Of a DNA stretch of 64,000 bases, positions 8,431 to 16,429 are shown in pieces. Origin of the DNA: Pedobacter ureilyticus. GTDB lineage: Bacteria; Bacteroidota; Bacteroidia; Sphingobacteriales; Sphingobacteriaceae. Made by a program: the position numbers and the translations under genes. Every line of letters begins with the position of its first letter. Position 1 is the first letter of the stretch. A model generated the notes under the pieces. The model searched no databases and had not been told where the DNA came from. It saw only the letters and a list, made by a program, of their open reading frames with translations. The stretch lies in assembly GCF_005925345.1 (NCBI RefSeq), contig NZ_SSHJ01000007.1:1-64000 (forward strand), read 5' to 3'.

Positions 8431-9387
8431 TTGAAAATTAACATCATGAAAGCGCTCTGGAATATATTCGTTAAAAACCTTTCAAACATCATGAGTTTGA
8501 TCGGAATCCTCCTATCCGTCTATTTCGGCGTTTATTATGTGCCCGTATGGTTAGAAGATGCAGAAAAGCAGAAATTTTACAATGCCCAAGCAAGTCTTGA
8601 GCAATCCATCAAAGAATTAATCTTTAGCGATTCTACTTGTAACTATGCAGAGATACAGTCGCTGGTCAAATCAAAAGAAATCATTCTCAATAAAAATTAT
8701 CCCCTCTCTACTGAGCAGATCATGATCAAAGTAGAGGCCTCTTTTATGGATGATAAGTTTTTACCCCTAGTAAAAAGAAGGCAACTAATCGCCGAGTCCC
8801 AGCTGATCAGGAAGACTATTCCACCAAACATAAATAAAGTAGAGAAAAAAAAGAGTTCACTTCCCCTATTAGGCTGGGTATCAATAATCTTTACAATCAC
8901 ATCAACATTCGCTGCCATTTATGGCTATTACCTTAGATACCTTAAGGAGAAGGAAACTCAGGAAGAAATCAACAATCAGGTCAGCCAAGTTGAGGCAGAA
9001 TTTACTGTCTCCCGCAATGGCTTCGCATTTGAGAGCGAAATCGTCAGGGCCCTACAAAATTATCCCGGCATTGAAATGGTGAGGCAAAATGAACATATGG
9101 ACTGGGGATTTGATATTGAATTCATCTATCAGGGCAGAACTATATATGTTGAGGTTAAATACCTCACCAGCAGCAAAATTGGCCTTGCCTCAATACAAAA
9201 ATTCTTCCATAGACAGAAGGGAAAACAAGGCGAATTTTGGTTCGTACACAACAATGAGTTGACTAAAATGTCACAGCACAAATTCGAGGAACTTAACCAA
9301 ATCTCCGGATCCGCCAGACGTTGTAAACTTATCCAGACAAGTTCGGCAGCAGATTTCACCAAAAAATTAAATACTTTATTGCACTAG
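8431..9387 (+). CDS. membrane-anchored PD-(D/E)XK nuclease
   Basis: A 318-residue protein. Two hydrophobic segments (about 20-38 and 146-168) flank a mostly helical, charged stretch. After a short coiled region comes a C-terminal restriction-endonuclease-like domain: FAFESEIVRAL (E201/E203), WGFDIEF (D228) and IYVEVKY (E241, K243), the D...E-x-K pattern of Mrr/NERD-type nucleases. Cytosolic placement of the nuclease is expected from the second membrane segment. It is a single gene, divergent from dinB, with no methylase partner, so a type IV or abortive-infection role is more likely than classical restriction. An alternative start at M6 (8446) is possible. Confidence 0.7.
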   Translation: MKINIMKALWNIFVKNLSNIMSLIGILLSVYFGVYYVPVWLEDAEKQKFYNAQASLEQSIKELIFSDSTCNYAEIQSLVKSKEIILNKNYPLSTEQIMIKVEASFMDDKFLPLVKRRQLIAESQLIRKTIPPNINKVEKKKSSLPLLGWVSIIFTITSTFAAIYGYYLRYLKEKETQEEINNQVSQVEAEFTVSRNGFAFESEIVRALQNYPGIEMVRQNEHMDWGFDIEFIYQGRTIYVEVKYLTSSKIGLASIQKFFHRQKGKQGEFWFVHNNELTKMSQHKFEELNQISGSARRCKLIQTSSAADFTKKLNTLLH

Positions 9388-9726
9388 AGTAATTCACATC
9401 GAAGTACAATTGCCATAAATAAATACAAACAAATGCACTAACCCTATTATAAATGAATTAATTTATATACACGGGCCTGCCTGTAGATTTAGGCAAAATG
9501 GTCACCGAATTTCATTCCAAACTGACCACCCCAACATCAGCTTCAGCTTTTTGAATGCATCAACCAAATAAAATCAGATGACATTTTCCTACCTATAGAA
9601 GCTTGAAAGAACAAGTGCCTACTAGGTGCTTTGGCTTCACATAAGCTTATCCAGAAAGAAAATCCAATTAGGTATTGAAAAATTATAATGGAAATAGGAA
9701 AAATTTTACTTTGCAGAAAAAATAAC
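9388..9726. other. intergenic region with possible IS end remnant
   Basis: No gene is supported. At 9500-9530, read on the minus strand, GGTGGTCAGTTTGGAATGAA is followed by a second block of similar form (CGGTGACCATTTTGCC, reaching 9493). Repeats of this GGTGGTCA style are typical of IS21-family ends, but no transposase is nearby. Near 9710, TTACTTTG resembles a -7 box for the next gene, which favours its downstream start codon. Confidence 0.3.
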
Positions 9727-10419
9727 ATGACTCCAATGAATACCAAGCCCAAAATGCACGAAGACGACCAATTTTTTTTGAGAAATTATGCAGAACTAAA
9801 ACCTGATTACTTAAAAAACGTTGCTCATCACGCCAATCTTGACGACGTCAAAAATGGCTTAGTGAATCTAGCGGATGCAGACTGTATAACCAATTATTCT
9901 GGAAACATGAGCCGGGTTGTTCACCCCAATCTCAAAAATAAAACTATTGACCAGACCGTCTTAGTTAAAGACTTTGAGCAGCGCCTACATCTCGCCCTTG
10001 AGTGCCTTCCCAGCTTTGGTCAGCAAACGGTATACCGTATGGAAACCCACCACCCAGTTATCAGCGATTACCAAAATTATTTTAAGGGGAAATTCGGTCA
10101 GGTGATGAGTGTATCCTTTAATTTATCTACTTCAAAAGATGACTGGGAAGACGAAAAGGTAGTTTATGTCATTAACACCTTGACTGAAAACAGTAGGGCA
10201 AAAGACATTTCACGGCTCACCAACTTTGCAAAAGAGCAAGAAGTACTGTTTTTAAAAGATACTCATTTTCAAATCAATAGGCAGGAAGAAAAAAATGGCA
10301 AATTGTATATCTATATGCAAGAAACCCTGTCTCCAGCAACTTTTGCATACAACTATGTAGAGATCAGCTATAATTGCAATGCCTCATGTTCCGATGAGGA
10401 GCCTGGGATGTTCGACTGA
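9727..10419 (+). CDS. ADP-ribosyltransferase of the R-STS-ExE class
   Basis: About 230 residues from the ATG at 9727. An in-frame ATG at 9688 would add 13 residues, but a promoter-like TTACTTTG lies between the two and an A-rich leader precedes 9727. Numbering from the longer form, the three hallmarks of exotoxin-type ADP-ribosyltransferases are in order: YR at 116-117, FNLSTS at 144-149, and KEQEVLF with E183-x-E185. The spacing and the following LKDTHFQI strand agree with the fold. The family transfers ADP-ribose from NAD+ to protein, RNA or DNA targets; the target here is unknown. There is no signal peptide, so the enzyme should act inside the cell. It stands alone between a membrane nuclease and a Gabija-like pair and has no obvious antidote gene. 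Confidence 0.72.
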   Translation: MTPMNTKPKMHEDDQFFLRNYAELKPDYLKNVAHHANLDDVKNGLVNLADADCITNYSGNMSRVVHPNLKNKTIDQTVLVKDFEQRLHLALECLPSFGQQTVYRMETHHPVISDYQNYFKGKFGQVMSVSFNLSTSKDDWEDEKVVYVINTLTENSRAKDISRLTNFAKEQEVLFLKDTHFQINRQEEKNGKLYIYMQETLSPATFAYNYVEISYNCNASCSDEEPGMFD

Positions 10420-10444
10420 CAAAATTTTACACTGACTGTCATAC

Positions 10445-11473
10445 TTATCTAGTGATGAGTTTAAATTTTTTATATAATCCACCCTTCACAAAGTATAAAT
10501 TCCCCCTTGCTCTGGAACAGGCTACATATAACTTATTTTTGGTCTGAGGAGATAGCGATTTCAAATCCGATTTCTTAAAGCTCTTCCAAGTCTTATCATT
10601 GATCACCACACAGACATCCTGGTAATGGTCTTCACCCTTGCATTCTCCCCAATTTCTGGAAAAACAATCGTATTTCCACTGTTCCTGAAAAAACAATTTC
10701 ACGACTTTAGGATTCGCAAAAAGCTCATCCACTTTCCCTGGATCATCGACAACCCCAACAAAAAAAGACTGGTCTCCATGGGATTCGATCAAAATTCCGA
10801 TCTTCTCGAATATAAAGCCGCAAACACTAGGGTTGCAGCGGTAACTTTTAACTAAAGTCGTGCAATCGACTTCGAGGCCCATCTTAATAAAGTTAGCTTT
10901 ATACTTCTCATAATCATCATGCAAGGTGCTGTTTACACTTCCGTCTCGACTGGTATCAAATGTATGCTGATAGAAATCTCCTACAAAAAGAAGACTAAGC
11001 TTTGCTGATGAAAGATGCTTCAACAAATTGAAATCATGCCCCGCAAAATCCTGAACCTCATCAATATACAGTTCATCATAATATTTTTCAAGCCTATTGT
11101 TGATTTCTTCGAGCACCTTTTTTTCCACAAGTAACCTTGCCAGCCGGTTGCTGTAAAGTCTTTTATACTTATCGATATACCTGTCATCGCCTGTAGCGAA
11201 TCGGCGTACATTTGGTGTAAAAGTTAGTCCTTTACCCCCAAGCTCTGAGGAAAGGAACGGACGGTAGCAGTGAGAATACAAAAAATCAAAATAGGTCATC
11301 ACCTTGATATTCTTTGGCATATAGCCAAACTTCCGCTGGATGCGAGAGCGCAAATGACCATGGGTATTGTTCGTAAAAGTCAATAGTAGAGCCCGTTTTT
11401 CAAGGCTCAACCGGTCAACGATTAGCGTTGTCTTACCAGACCCTGCAACAGCAAAGATTACCCGTTTATCCAT
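10445..11473 (-). CDS. gajB: short UvrD-type helicase, Gabija GajB-like
   Basis: A 342-residue superfamily 1 helicase. Motifs: Walker A AVAGSGKTT at 8-16, motif Ia-like LTFTNN, DEVQD at 138-142 (motif II), VGDFYQHTF at 164-172 (motif III), SYRCNPSV (motif IV), GECKGEDHYQDV (motif V-like) and YVACSRAR (motif VI). It is shorter than the roughly 490 residues of characterised GajB, with small or missing 1B/2B subdomains. Its start overlaps the stop of the OLD nuclease gene by 16 bases, giving the gajA-gajB order. In Gabija the helicase couples DNA unwinding or NTP state to nuclease activation; the same role is inferred here. Confidence 0.8.
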   Translation of the reverse strand: MDKRVIFAVAGSGKTTLIVDRLSLEKRALLLTFTNNTHGHLRSRIQRKFGYMPKNIKVMTYFDFLYSHCYRPFLSSELGGKGLTFTPNVRRFATGDDRYIDKYKRLYSNRLARLLVEKKVLEEINNRLEKYYDELYIDEVQDFAGHDFNLLKHLSSAKLSLLFVGDFYQHTFDTSRDGSVNSTLHDDYEKYKANFIKMGLEVDCTTLVKSYRCNPSVCGFIFEKIGILIESHGDQSFFVGVVDDPGKVDELFANPKVVKLFFQEQWKYDCFSRNWGECKGEDHYQDVCVVINDKTWKSFKKSDLKSLSPQTKNKLYVACSRARGNLYFVKGGLYKKFKLITR

Positions 11474-13017
11474 TGAATGGCTTCTTTAATATAGGACGGC
11501 GGGTTCACCTTCTCACAAATATTTTCTAATAATTCAAAAGCAACATCCGCTTTGTTCTTTAACATATACTCCTGTACGCTGAGAGTTTGTCTGCCGCCAG
11601 CAAAAAGTGTTTCGCACAATGAGGCATTATCCTGATAAACACAGACCTCGAAGGTATATCTTGAGGCATCGGTATCGGCAAACACTCCTAAAAGTGGATT
11701 GGCATAAGGCGCATAATTATCAACACAGTTTTTTTGATAGTCCCCATCATTGTCCCGTACCACAGCCGTTTTGATACCCAGCATCTTTGCGAGATCCAAG
11801 TAACGTTTAAAACTCTTACCCCCAACCGAAAGGATATGTACGCCGCGAAAATCGGGATCTTCTCCGACGACATTCTTAAAAAATTCCTCGATCAGCATGA
11901 ATTCTGCATCCCCCTCGACTAAGATAACTTTACTGGAAAGTACAAATTCAATAATGTTATTGTCCGGAGCTTTGATGAAAAATTTTGCAGTATCGTCTTT
12001 CAGATCCTTGAGCAGCACAGGTATTACACTATTGCTGTTGAGCAAGATTGACTTTCGCAAATCCAACCGTGTACTGATTAGATTATTATGGGTAGTAATA
12101 AAGAGCTGTTTTCCCTTATTCATCCTGATCTTGCGAATCAGCCGTTTCATATTTAAGTGGCTCAAATGATTTTCCGGCTCCTCTAGCAAAATTGCATCGA
12201 TATTGCTGCTATGTTTATTCAGCGCAAATTCGGTTTTGATGAAACACTGTTTGCCCTTGCCTTTCTGCTCGATATTGATTTCATCTTCGGTCAAAATCAA
12301 GTCCGTTAAAAGATTTGCTTTGGGACTATTTCGTACTCCAAAGGCATAGTTGGCGAGAGTTTGGTTGGTCGAGGAAAGAACATCGTTCTTAAAAACTTCC
12401 TTACTCTTGCGGTATTCATTTTGCTGCTTTTGGCGGTCTTTGCTCGTTACGCTACCGGCATACATGGCCTTTACATATTCGCGGGTCGCATATTCGTTAT
12501 TGACCTGAGCATTGTCGATCAGCACGTGCCTGAGAAAACGTTTATACCCTGTATAACTGTAGTCGGAAAATGATTTGAATTGGATGGTGTAATATTCAAA
12601 AGGAAAATTATTCCCAGGTTGGGCTAATATCTCGCGAATCTCATCTGACAGATCATCGTTAGGTTCACAAATCAGCTTCAATCCATCGCAAATTTTGCTT
12701 TCGGAATTATTCTTACCGTTTAAATCGGGATTATGCTGCTCATCCAAGTAGAGCTCTATCCACAAGACTGGAAGTTCATCATATTTTTTGCCGCGAGCAA
12801 AGAATTCCTCTATTGCCCCAACATTAAACATACCCTCCAAGCCTATCGCCTCCACTTTGCTCTTACTGCCGCTCAAAACAATATCGATGGCAGTCAAAAT
12901 AGAACTTTTACCAGCCTCATTATCCCCGATCAATACATTCAATTCCGGATCGAAATCCACTTTAAAAGCAGGGAACCTTTTAAAATTTTTCAGCTTTATA
13001 CTAGTAATACAGCTCAT
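11458..13017 (-). CDS. gajA: OLD-family ATPase/TOPRIM nuclease, Gabija GajA-like
   Basis: A 519-residue protein. An N-terminal ABC-type ATPase has Walker A GDNEAGKSS at 31-39, Walker B LLEEPENHL at 277-285 and an H-loop TTHN at 308-311. The C-terminal TOPRIM nuclease has VILVEGDAE (E368), then LSVGGKSF and the acidic cluster D422-x-D424-x-D426. This is the OLD architecture, and pairing with an overlapping UvrD-like helicase gene is the mark of class 2 OLD/Gabija defence. GajA nicks DNA when nucleotide pools fall during phage infection (family knowledge). The length is slightly below the usual 580. The two genes form an operon on the minus strand, convergent with the ADP-ribosyltransferase. 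Confidence 0.85.
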   Translation of the reverse strand: MSCITSIKLKNFKRFPAFKVDFDPELNVLIGDNEAGKSSILTAIDIVLSGSKSKVEAIGLEGMFNVGAIEEFFARGKKYDELPVLWIELYLDEQHNPDLNGKNNSESKICDGLKLICEPNDDLSDEIREILAQPGNNFPFEYYTIQFKSFSDYSYTGYKRFLRHVLIDNAQVNNEYATREYVKAMYAGSVTSKDRQKQQNEYRKSKEVFKNDVLSSTNQTLANYAFGVRNSPKANLLTDLILTEDEINIEQKGKGKQCFIKTEFALNKHSSNIDAILLEEPENHLSHLNMKRLIRKIRMNKGKQLFITTHNNLISTRLDLRKSILLNSNSVIPVLLKDLKDDTAKFFIKAPDNNIIEFVLSSKVILVEGDAEFMLIEEFFKNVVGEDPDFRGVHILSVGGKSFKRYLDLAKMLGIKTAVVRDNDGDYQKNCVDNYAPYANPLLGVFADTDASRYTFEVCVYQDNASLCETLFAGGRQTLSVQEYMLKNKADVAFELLENICEKVNPPSYIKEAIQWING

Positions 13018-13166
13018 GCAACTGGTTTTAAGAGTGTTAGCTGGAAAGATATGGATTTTCTACCTAAAAACCCCTCTTTAACATTTCTATTCTACACGCT
13101 AGCGCAAGAAGTATTGTTATAATGTTTTTTCAATAGGTTTAACCGTCGTTGTTCCCCAGTTTTAAC

Positions 13167-13200
13167 ATAAAAAAACCTGACCGTTTCCGATCAGGTTTTT
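13167..13200. terminator. bidirectional terminator
   Basis: ACCTGA (13175-13180) pairs with TCAGGT (13191-13196), flanked by a seven-base A run on one side and a T run on the other. It lies 20 bases after the stop of the histone-like gene on the minus strand and can end its transcript, separating the tra-linked genes from the Gabija pair. Confidence 0.6.
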
Positions 13201-13216
13201 CCCAAATTACTACCGC

Positions 13217-13393
13217 TTACTTTGCGTTTTTCTTTTCTGTGATCTCCTTACGGATATCTGAGGCCAGAACTTTTAAATCCTGCATGGCTTTACGTACCCT
13301 TGTACCAGCTGCGCCATTATTGGAGTTATAGAATTTTCCAGCATCCGTTTCAATATCAGAGATCAACTGTTTTACCTTTTGAAATTTTTCCAT
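13217..13393 (-). CDS. histone H1-like small basic protein
   Basis: The minus-strand frame from ATG at 13393 encodes 58 residues: MEKFQKVKQLISDIETDAGK, then a loop with NNGAAGTRVRKAMQDLKVL and a Lys-rich end (RKEITEKKNAK). This matches the short histone H1/Hc1-like proteins widespread in Bacteroidota, which bind DNA non-specifically. The downstream terminator and clean stop support a real gene. It lies between the Gabija pair and the tra operon, an uncommon place for what is usually a chromosomal gene. Confidence 0.7.
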   Translation of the reverse strand: MEKFQKVKQLISDIETDAGKFYNSNNGAAGTRVRKAMQDLKVLASDIRKEITEKKNAK

Positions 13394-13460
13394 GTTTTTA
13401 ATATGCTTTTATGTTTATAAATTAATTAGTTCCCGCTAAAGCGAATATATCATTTTCCGG

Positions 13461-14450
13461 CTAAACTCCCATTCCCTGACCTTGGGCAACTTCCTTGTCC
13501 TTGCCCTGTTCCATTTTCTTCGCAAAGACATTACTCATCTCCAGCCCAGTCTCCTTTTGGAACTGTTCCCTTTTTTCAGGCTTGCCGTTTTCCGCATAGA
13601 AGTTGAGCTTACCATAACGAACGGCCGTCTCCAGATACATTTTGGTTTCCTGCCCCTCCTTTTCAACCGTCACCATCGGACGGTTACCGTTCATCAGTGA
13701 AACTTCCAACGCCTCCGCCTTTTTCGGATCGACCATTTCCTTGATCTTGTAATCATCCAAAAGCGATTTCACATCATAGCCGTAGGCATCGGTAAACTGA
13801 CGGAAAGTTAAATTATTCTGACGGTCTCTTTCTTTTTCAGTATCCAGCTGCATCCACGCCTTGTATGGCGTACCTTCCCTGCTGAGCAAATCATCACGGT
13901 AGACCGACCTGCCCTGAACCAAGTTGGCTGCCTGTTCTTTTGAAAAGCCCTTACCATGATCCAGCCAAAAGGTCTGTGGCAATGGCGGCGAGTAGAATTC
14001 GCGTTTGAAATCCCTTGAAACATAATTGATCTTGCCCTCTTCCATATTGGCAAGCATCGACTTATTGGCTGCATCCTTACCCACGGCAAGCTCGCTGTTG
14101 CCCTTCTGCTGCTTAAAGAAATCGATGGCCTCAGCCACGTTTTCCAGTTTCTTGACAATATTCTTTCCCTCTTCGGTCTTGGTAATGACCATATACTTCT
14201 GGCCTTCCTCCAACGGCTTCAACTGGTTGTGCACCGCTTCCAAACGGTTCAGGTAATAATAGTCCGACTGACCTGACTGCTTGAAGTGCAGGGTGATGTC
14301 GACCTGTCCCCTGTTTGCTTTTACCTCATCGTAAAGTTTAAAGGCCGGGTCATCGTTCTTCATGTGCTCTTCCATCTTGGCGATATGTGCTTCTGCGAAG
14401 CCGAGCTTTTTCATCTCATCTTTGAGATCTTCCAAATTGTTCAAATTCAT
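13461..14450 (-). CDS. DUF3945/DUF4099-like mobile-element protein
   Basis: A 329-residue soluble protein. The central part has YYYLNRLEAVH, then PPLPQTFWLDHGKGFSKEQAANLVQG and RSVYRDDLLSREGTPYKAW with an LD pair, the pattern of DUF3945/DUF4099 proteins carried by Bacteroidota conjugative elements. The tail is charged and rich in Gln and Gly. No catalytic residues are known. It lies 47 bases downstream of traM in the position where traN would be expected, and is probably the last gene of the tra transcript before the histone-like gene. Confidence 0.55.
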   Translation of the reverse strand: MNLNNLEDLKDEMKKLGFAEAHIAKMEEHMKNDDPAFKLYDEVKANRGQVDITLHFKQSGQSDYYYLNRLEAVHNQLKPLEEGQKYMVITKTEEGKNIVKKLENVAEAIDFFKQQKGNSELAVGKDAANKSMLANMEEGKINYVSRDFKREFYSPPLPQTFWLDHGKGFSKEQAANLVQGRSVYRDDLLSREGTPYKAWMQLDTEKERDRQNNLTFRQFTDAYGYDVKSLLDDYKIKEMVDPKKAEALEVSLMNGNRPMVTVEKEGQETKMYLETAVRYGKLNFYAENGKPEKREQFQKETGLEMSNVFAKKMEQGKDKEVAQGQGMGV

Positions 14451-14497
14451 GCCTATGTATTTTTAGTTAACAATCTTTTTATTAATCAACCCATGGG

Positions 14498-15559
14498 TTA
14501 GCGTATTCGCTGGCTATTGTTCCTCAACAGCACTGGAGAACCTCCCTTTAGCTTTACCTTTATCTTTTTCACCTTTCTACTGATCAACTGCCTTGCCGCA
14601 TCGATGCCCGCACCTGCTACCTGAGTAGCGACCGATTGGTCAAAACCAAAACCAACACTACGCACCGCATTATCCGTTCCATTGTTCAGCGCACCAGTTA
14701 ATGCAGCCTCTGGCGCATCCATACCGACCATACCATCCAAACTGTAGACCGAAAGGTCAACGGGAATGATGGAAGTACCTAACCTGATATTGGTAATATC
14801 CACCAGGAGCCTTTGGTTAGCAATCCTGCACGCACCAAATATGATGTGTCCCTTGGGGATCAGCATCGTTCCAATACGCAGACTGTCCTGCAACCTGATT
14901 TTTACCGTTGCACCCTGCACCGCCTTTTGGTTCTCGACCAGAACGGCTGGAGTTGCACGAAAAAGGCTATCGGGAGAAAGCGAACGGGCAAAGCGCTGCC
15001 TTTCTGAAATCCGCTCTGGATGCTGTATATCCAAGATGTTCTGCATCATTCCATTGAGCTGGGCCATTTCGGGGTCTTCAGTCTTATTCTCCTGCATCGT
15101 TTTCATCAATGCCTCTAATCGATCTACGTCAGATTTAATCGACGATGATTGCGGTTTAACAGTGTGAGCAGGTTTGCTATAACCTGTCTCTGGTCGATTG
15201 ATTTCCCTGTTCAAGGCTTCCAGCTTGGCATCAATCTGATTGGTCTGCTCATGCCCACTCGCATTTACAGATTTTCCCTCAACATCAAAGCCGAACTGAT
15301 CAGCAATACCTGCAATGCCATTCCCCTCTTTCTTTTGCCCACGTTCGGCCTGGAGGTAATAATCCGCCTTGGTCTTTGGCGTATCGGTAGTAAAGGAAGC
15401 GTCAGGCAATCGCGTGTTTAAGCCTGTACCTTTGGAACTGGCATCACCACTACCCTGCCCGCCGCCCATGGCATAAAAGGCAAGTGCCAGAAAAGGCACC
15501 ACCAGTAAGGGAAGGAACAACAGCACCTTCCGTTTGTCTTTTTTAAGTTTTCTATCCAT
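14498..15559 (-). CDS. traM: conjugative transposon protein TraM
   Basis: A 353-residue protein. A cytoplasmic basic start (MDRKLKKDKRK) is followed by one membrane segment (about 12-31), a long low-complexity periplasmic linker and a C-terminal domain (RATPAVLVENQKAVQGATVK; IPKGHIIFGACRI; DVTNIRLG). This is the TraM/VirB10-like layout of CTnDOT-type mating-pair formation systems, where the protein links inner and outer membrane parts of the channel. The gene is 12 bases after traL. No TraN partner gene follows it, which is unusual because the two normally sit together. Confidence 0.85.
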   Translation of the reverse strand: MDRKLKKDKRKVLLFLPLLVVPFLALAFYAMGGGQGSGDASSKGTGLNTRLPDASFTTDTPKTKADYYLQAERGQKKEGNGIAGIADQFGFDVEGKSVNASGHEQTNQIDAKLEALNREINRPETGYSKPAHTVKPQSSSIKSDVDRLEALMKTMQENKTEDPEMAQLNGMMQNILDIQHPERISERQRFARSLSPDSLFRATPAVLVENQKAVQGATVKIRLQDSLRIGTMLIPKGHIIFGACRIANQRLLVDITNIRLGTSIIPVDLSVYSLDGMVGMDAPEAALTGALNNGTDNAVRSVGFGFDQSVATQVAGAGIDAARQLISRKVKKIKVKLKGGSPVLLRNNSQRIR

Positions 15560-15571
15560 ATCAATTGATTT

Positions 15572-15796
15572 TTAAATGTTTGAATTGAATGCACTAATCA
15601 GTACATAAATGAGGTAGCTCCCGAACAGCAGGCAGAAGAAAACCAGTCCATAAATCAATGACTTTCTGGAAACGCCAGCAGTTTTTCCATTCAGCCAGTC
15701 CGCTACTTTTCGCTGCCTGCAATTGAGATACACCGAAATATGATCGGTCAATGTCCCCTGTGTTTTCCGCTCCTTGTTTTTTCTGAAAAATTTCAT
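15572..15796 (-). CDS. traL: TraL-like small membrane protein
   Basis: A 74-residue protein with a basic N-terminus (MKFFRKNKERKTQ), a conserved-looking middle (ISVYLNCRQRKVADWLNGK) and one membrane segment near residues 48-66. Size, topology and place between traK and traM fit TraL (DUF3989) of Bacteroidota conjugative transposons. Its role in the channel is not well defined. Gaps to the neighbours are 4 and 12 bases. Confidence 0.7.
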   Translation of the reverse strand: MKFFRKNKERKTQGTLTDHISVYLNCRQRKVADWLNGKTAGVSRKSLIYGLVFFCLLFGSYLIYVLISAFNSNI

Positions 15797-15800
15797 CGCT

Positions 15801-16424
15801 TTAAGGTTTTAGAGGCACATCCTGATTGACTAGTATTTCCCAGTTCTGGATCAGAAAGCCGTGCGGGTTACGATCTGTCTGGGATTTGATATCCCTGATC
15901 CTACCCTGGGTCACCAGTTTTCTGGTCACCGTACTTGTCGAGCGGATCAGCTTTTGGGTCGCATAGCAGATAAACGTGTATGGATATTGATTGATATCAA
16001 GCCTTGTACTGTCTACCTCGATTTCCTGAGAGATATTTGCAGAAATGATATTGTTATAATAACCAGATTCCTGCAAATTATCGGACTGCTTTTTTGCGGA
16101 CTCATCAGCAAGATAAAGTGCCTTTGACACCCCTCTTTTGATCGCCCTATCATCGGGACTTAACGTAAAAAAGAATTGATGAAAGGTCTTGACGTGATCC
16201 CTCAGCTCCACTTCCAGATTGGTCTTTTTATCCGAGGCAACAGCCTCCAACACCTTTCCATTGTACAGGATATGGATGCGGTTCTGTGCCCGATCTACCA
16301 TATCATAACTCTTGTAGATGCAAAAGCAAATACAACCAACATTGGCTAAGATCAGAAAGATACTGAACCGCTTGATATGCCTAAAGGCGGTATCTATATT
16401 TTTGAATTGTGTGAACATAAGCAT
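15801..16424 (-). CDS. traK: conjugative transposon protein TraK
   Basis: A 207-residue protein, with an N-terminal membrane segment at about 20-40 after MLMFTQFKNIDTAFRHIKRF and a periplasmic domain containing VELRDHVKTFHQFFFTLSPD. This block is typical of TraK (VirB8-like position) in CTnDOT-type elements. It is an inner-membrane component of the mating channel. It sits 6 bases after traJ in the tra operon. Confidence 0.85.
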   Translation of the reverse strand: MLMFTQFKNIDTAFRHIKRFSIFLILANVGCICFCIYKSYDMVDRAQNRIHILYNGKVLEAVASDKKTNLEVELRDHVKTFHQFFFTLSPDDRAIKRGVSKALYLADESAKKQSDNLQESGYYNNIISANISQEIEVDSTRLDINQYPYTFICYATQKLIRSTSTVTRKLVTQGRIRDIKSQTDRNPHGFLIQNWEILVNQDVPLKP

Positions 16425-16429
16425 TGTGT

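Noticed and set aside
9493..9530. Active IS21-type element
   Set aside because: Only terminal-style repeats are seen; no istA/istB genes are present, so at most a remnant.
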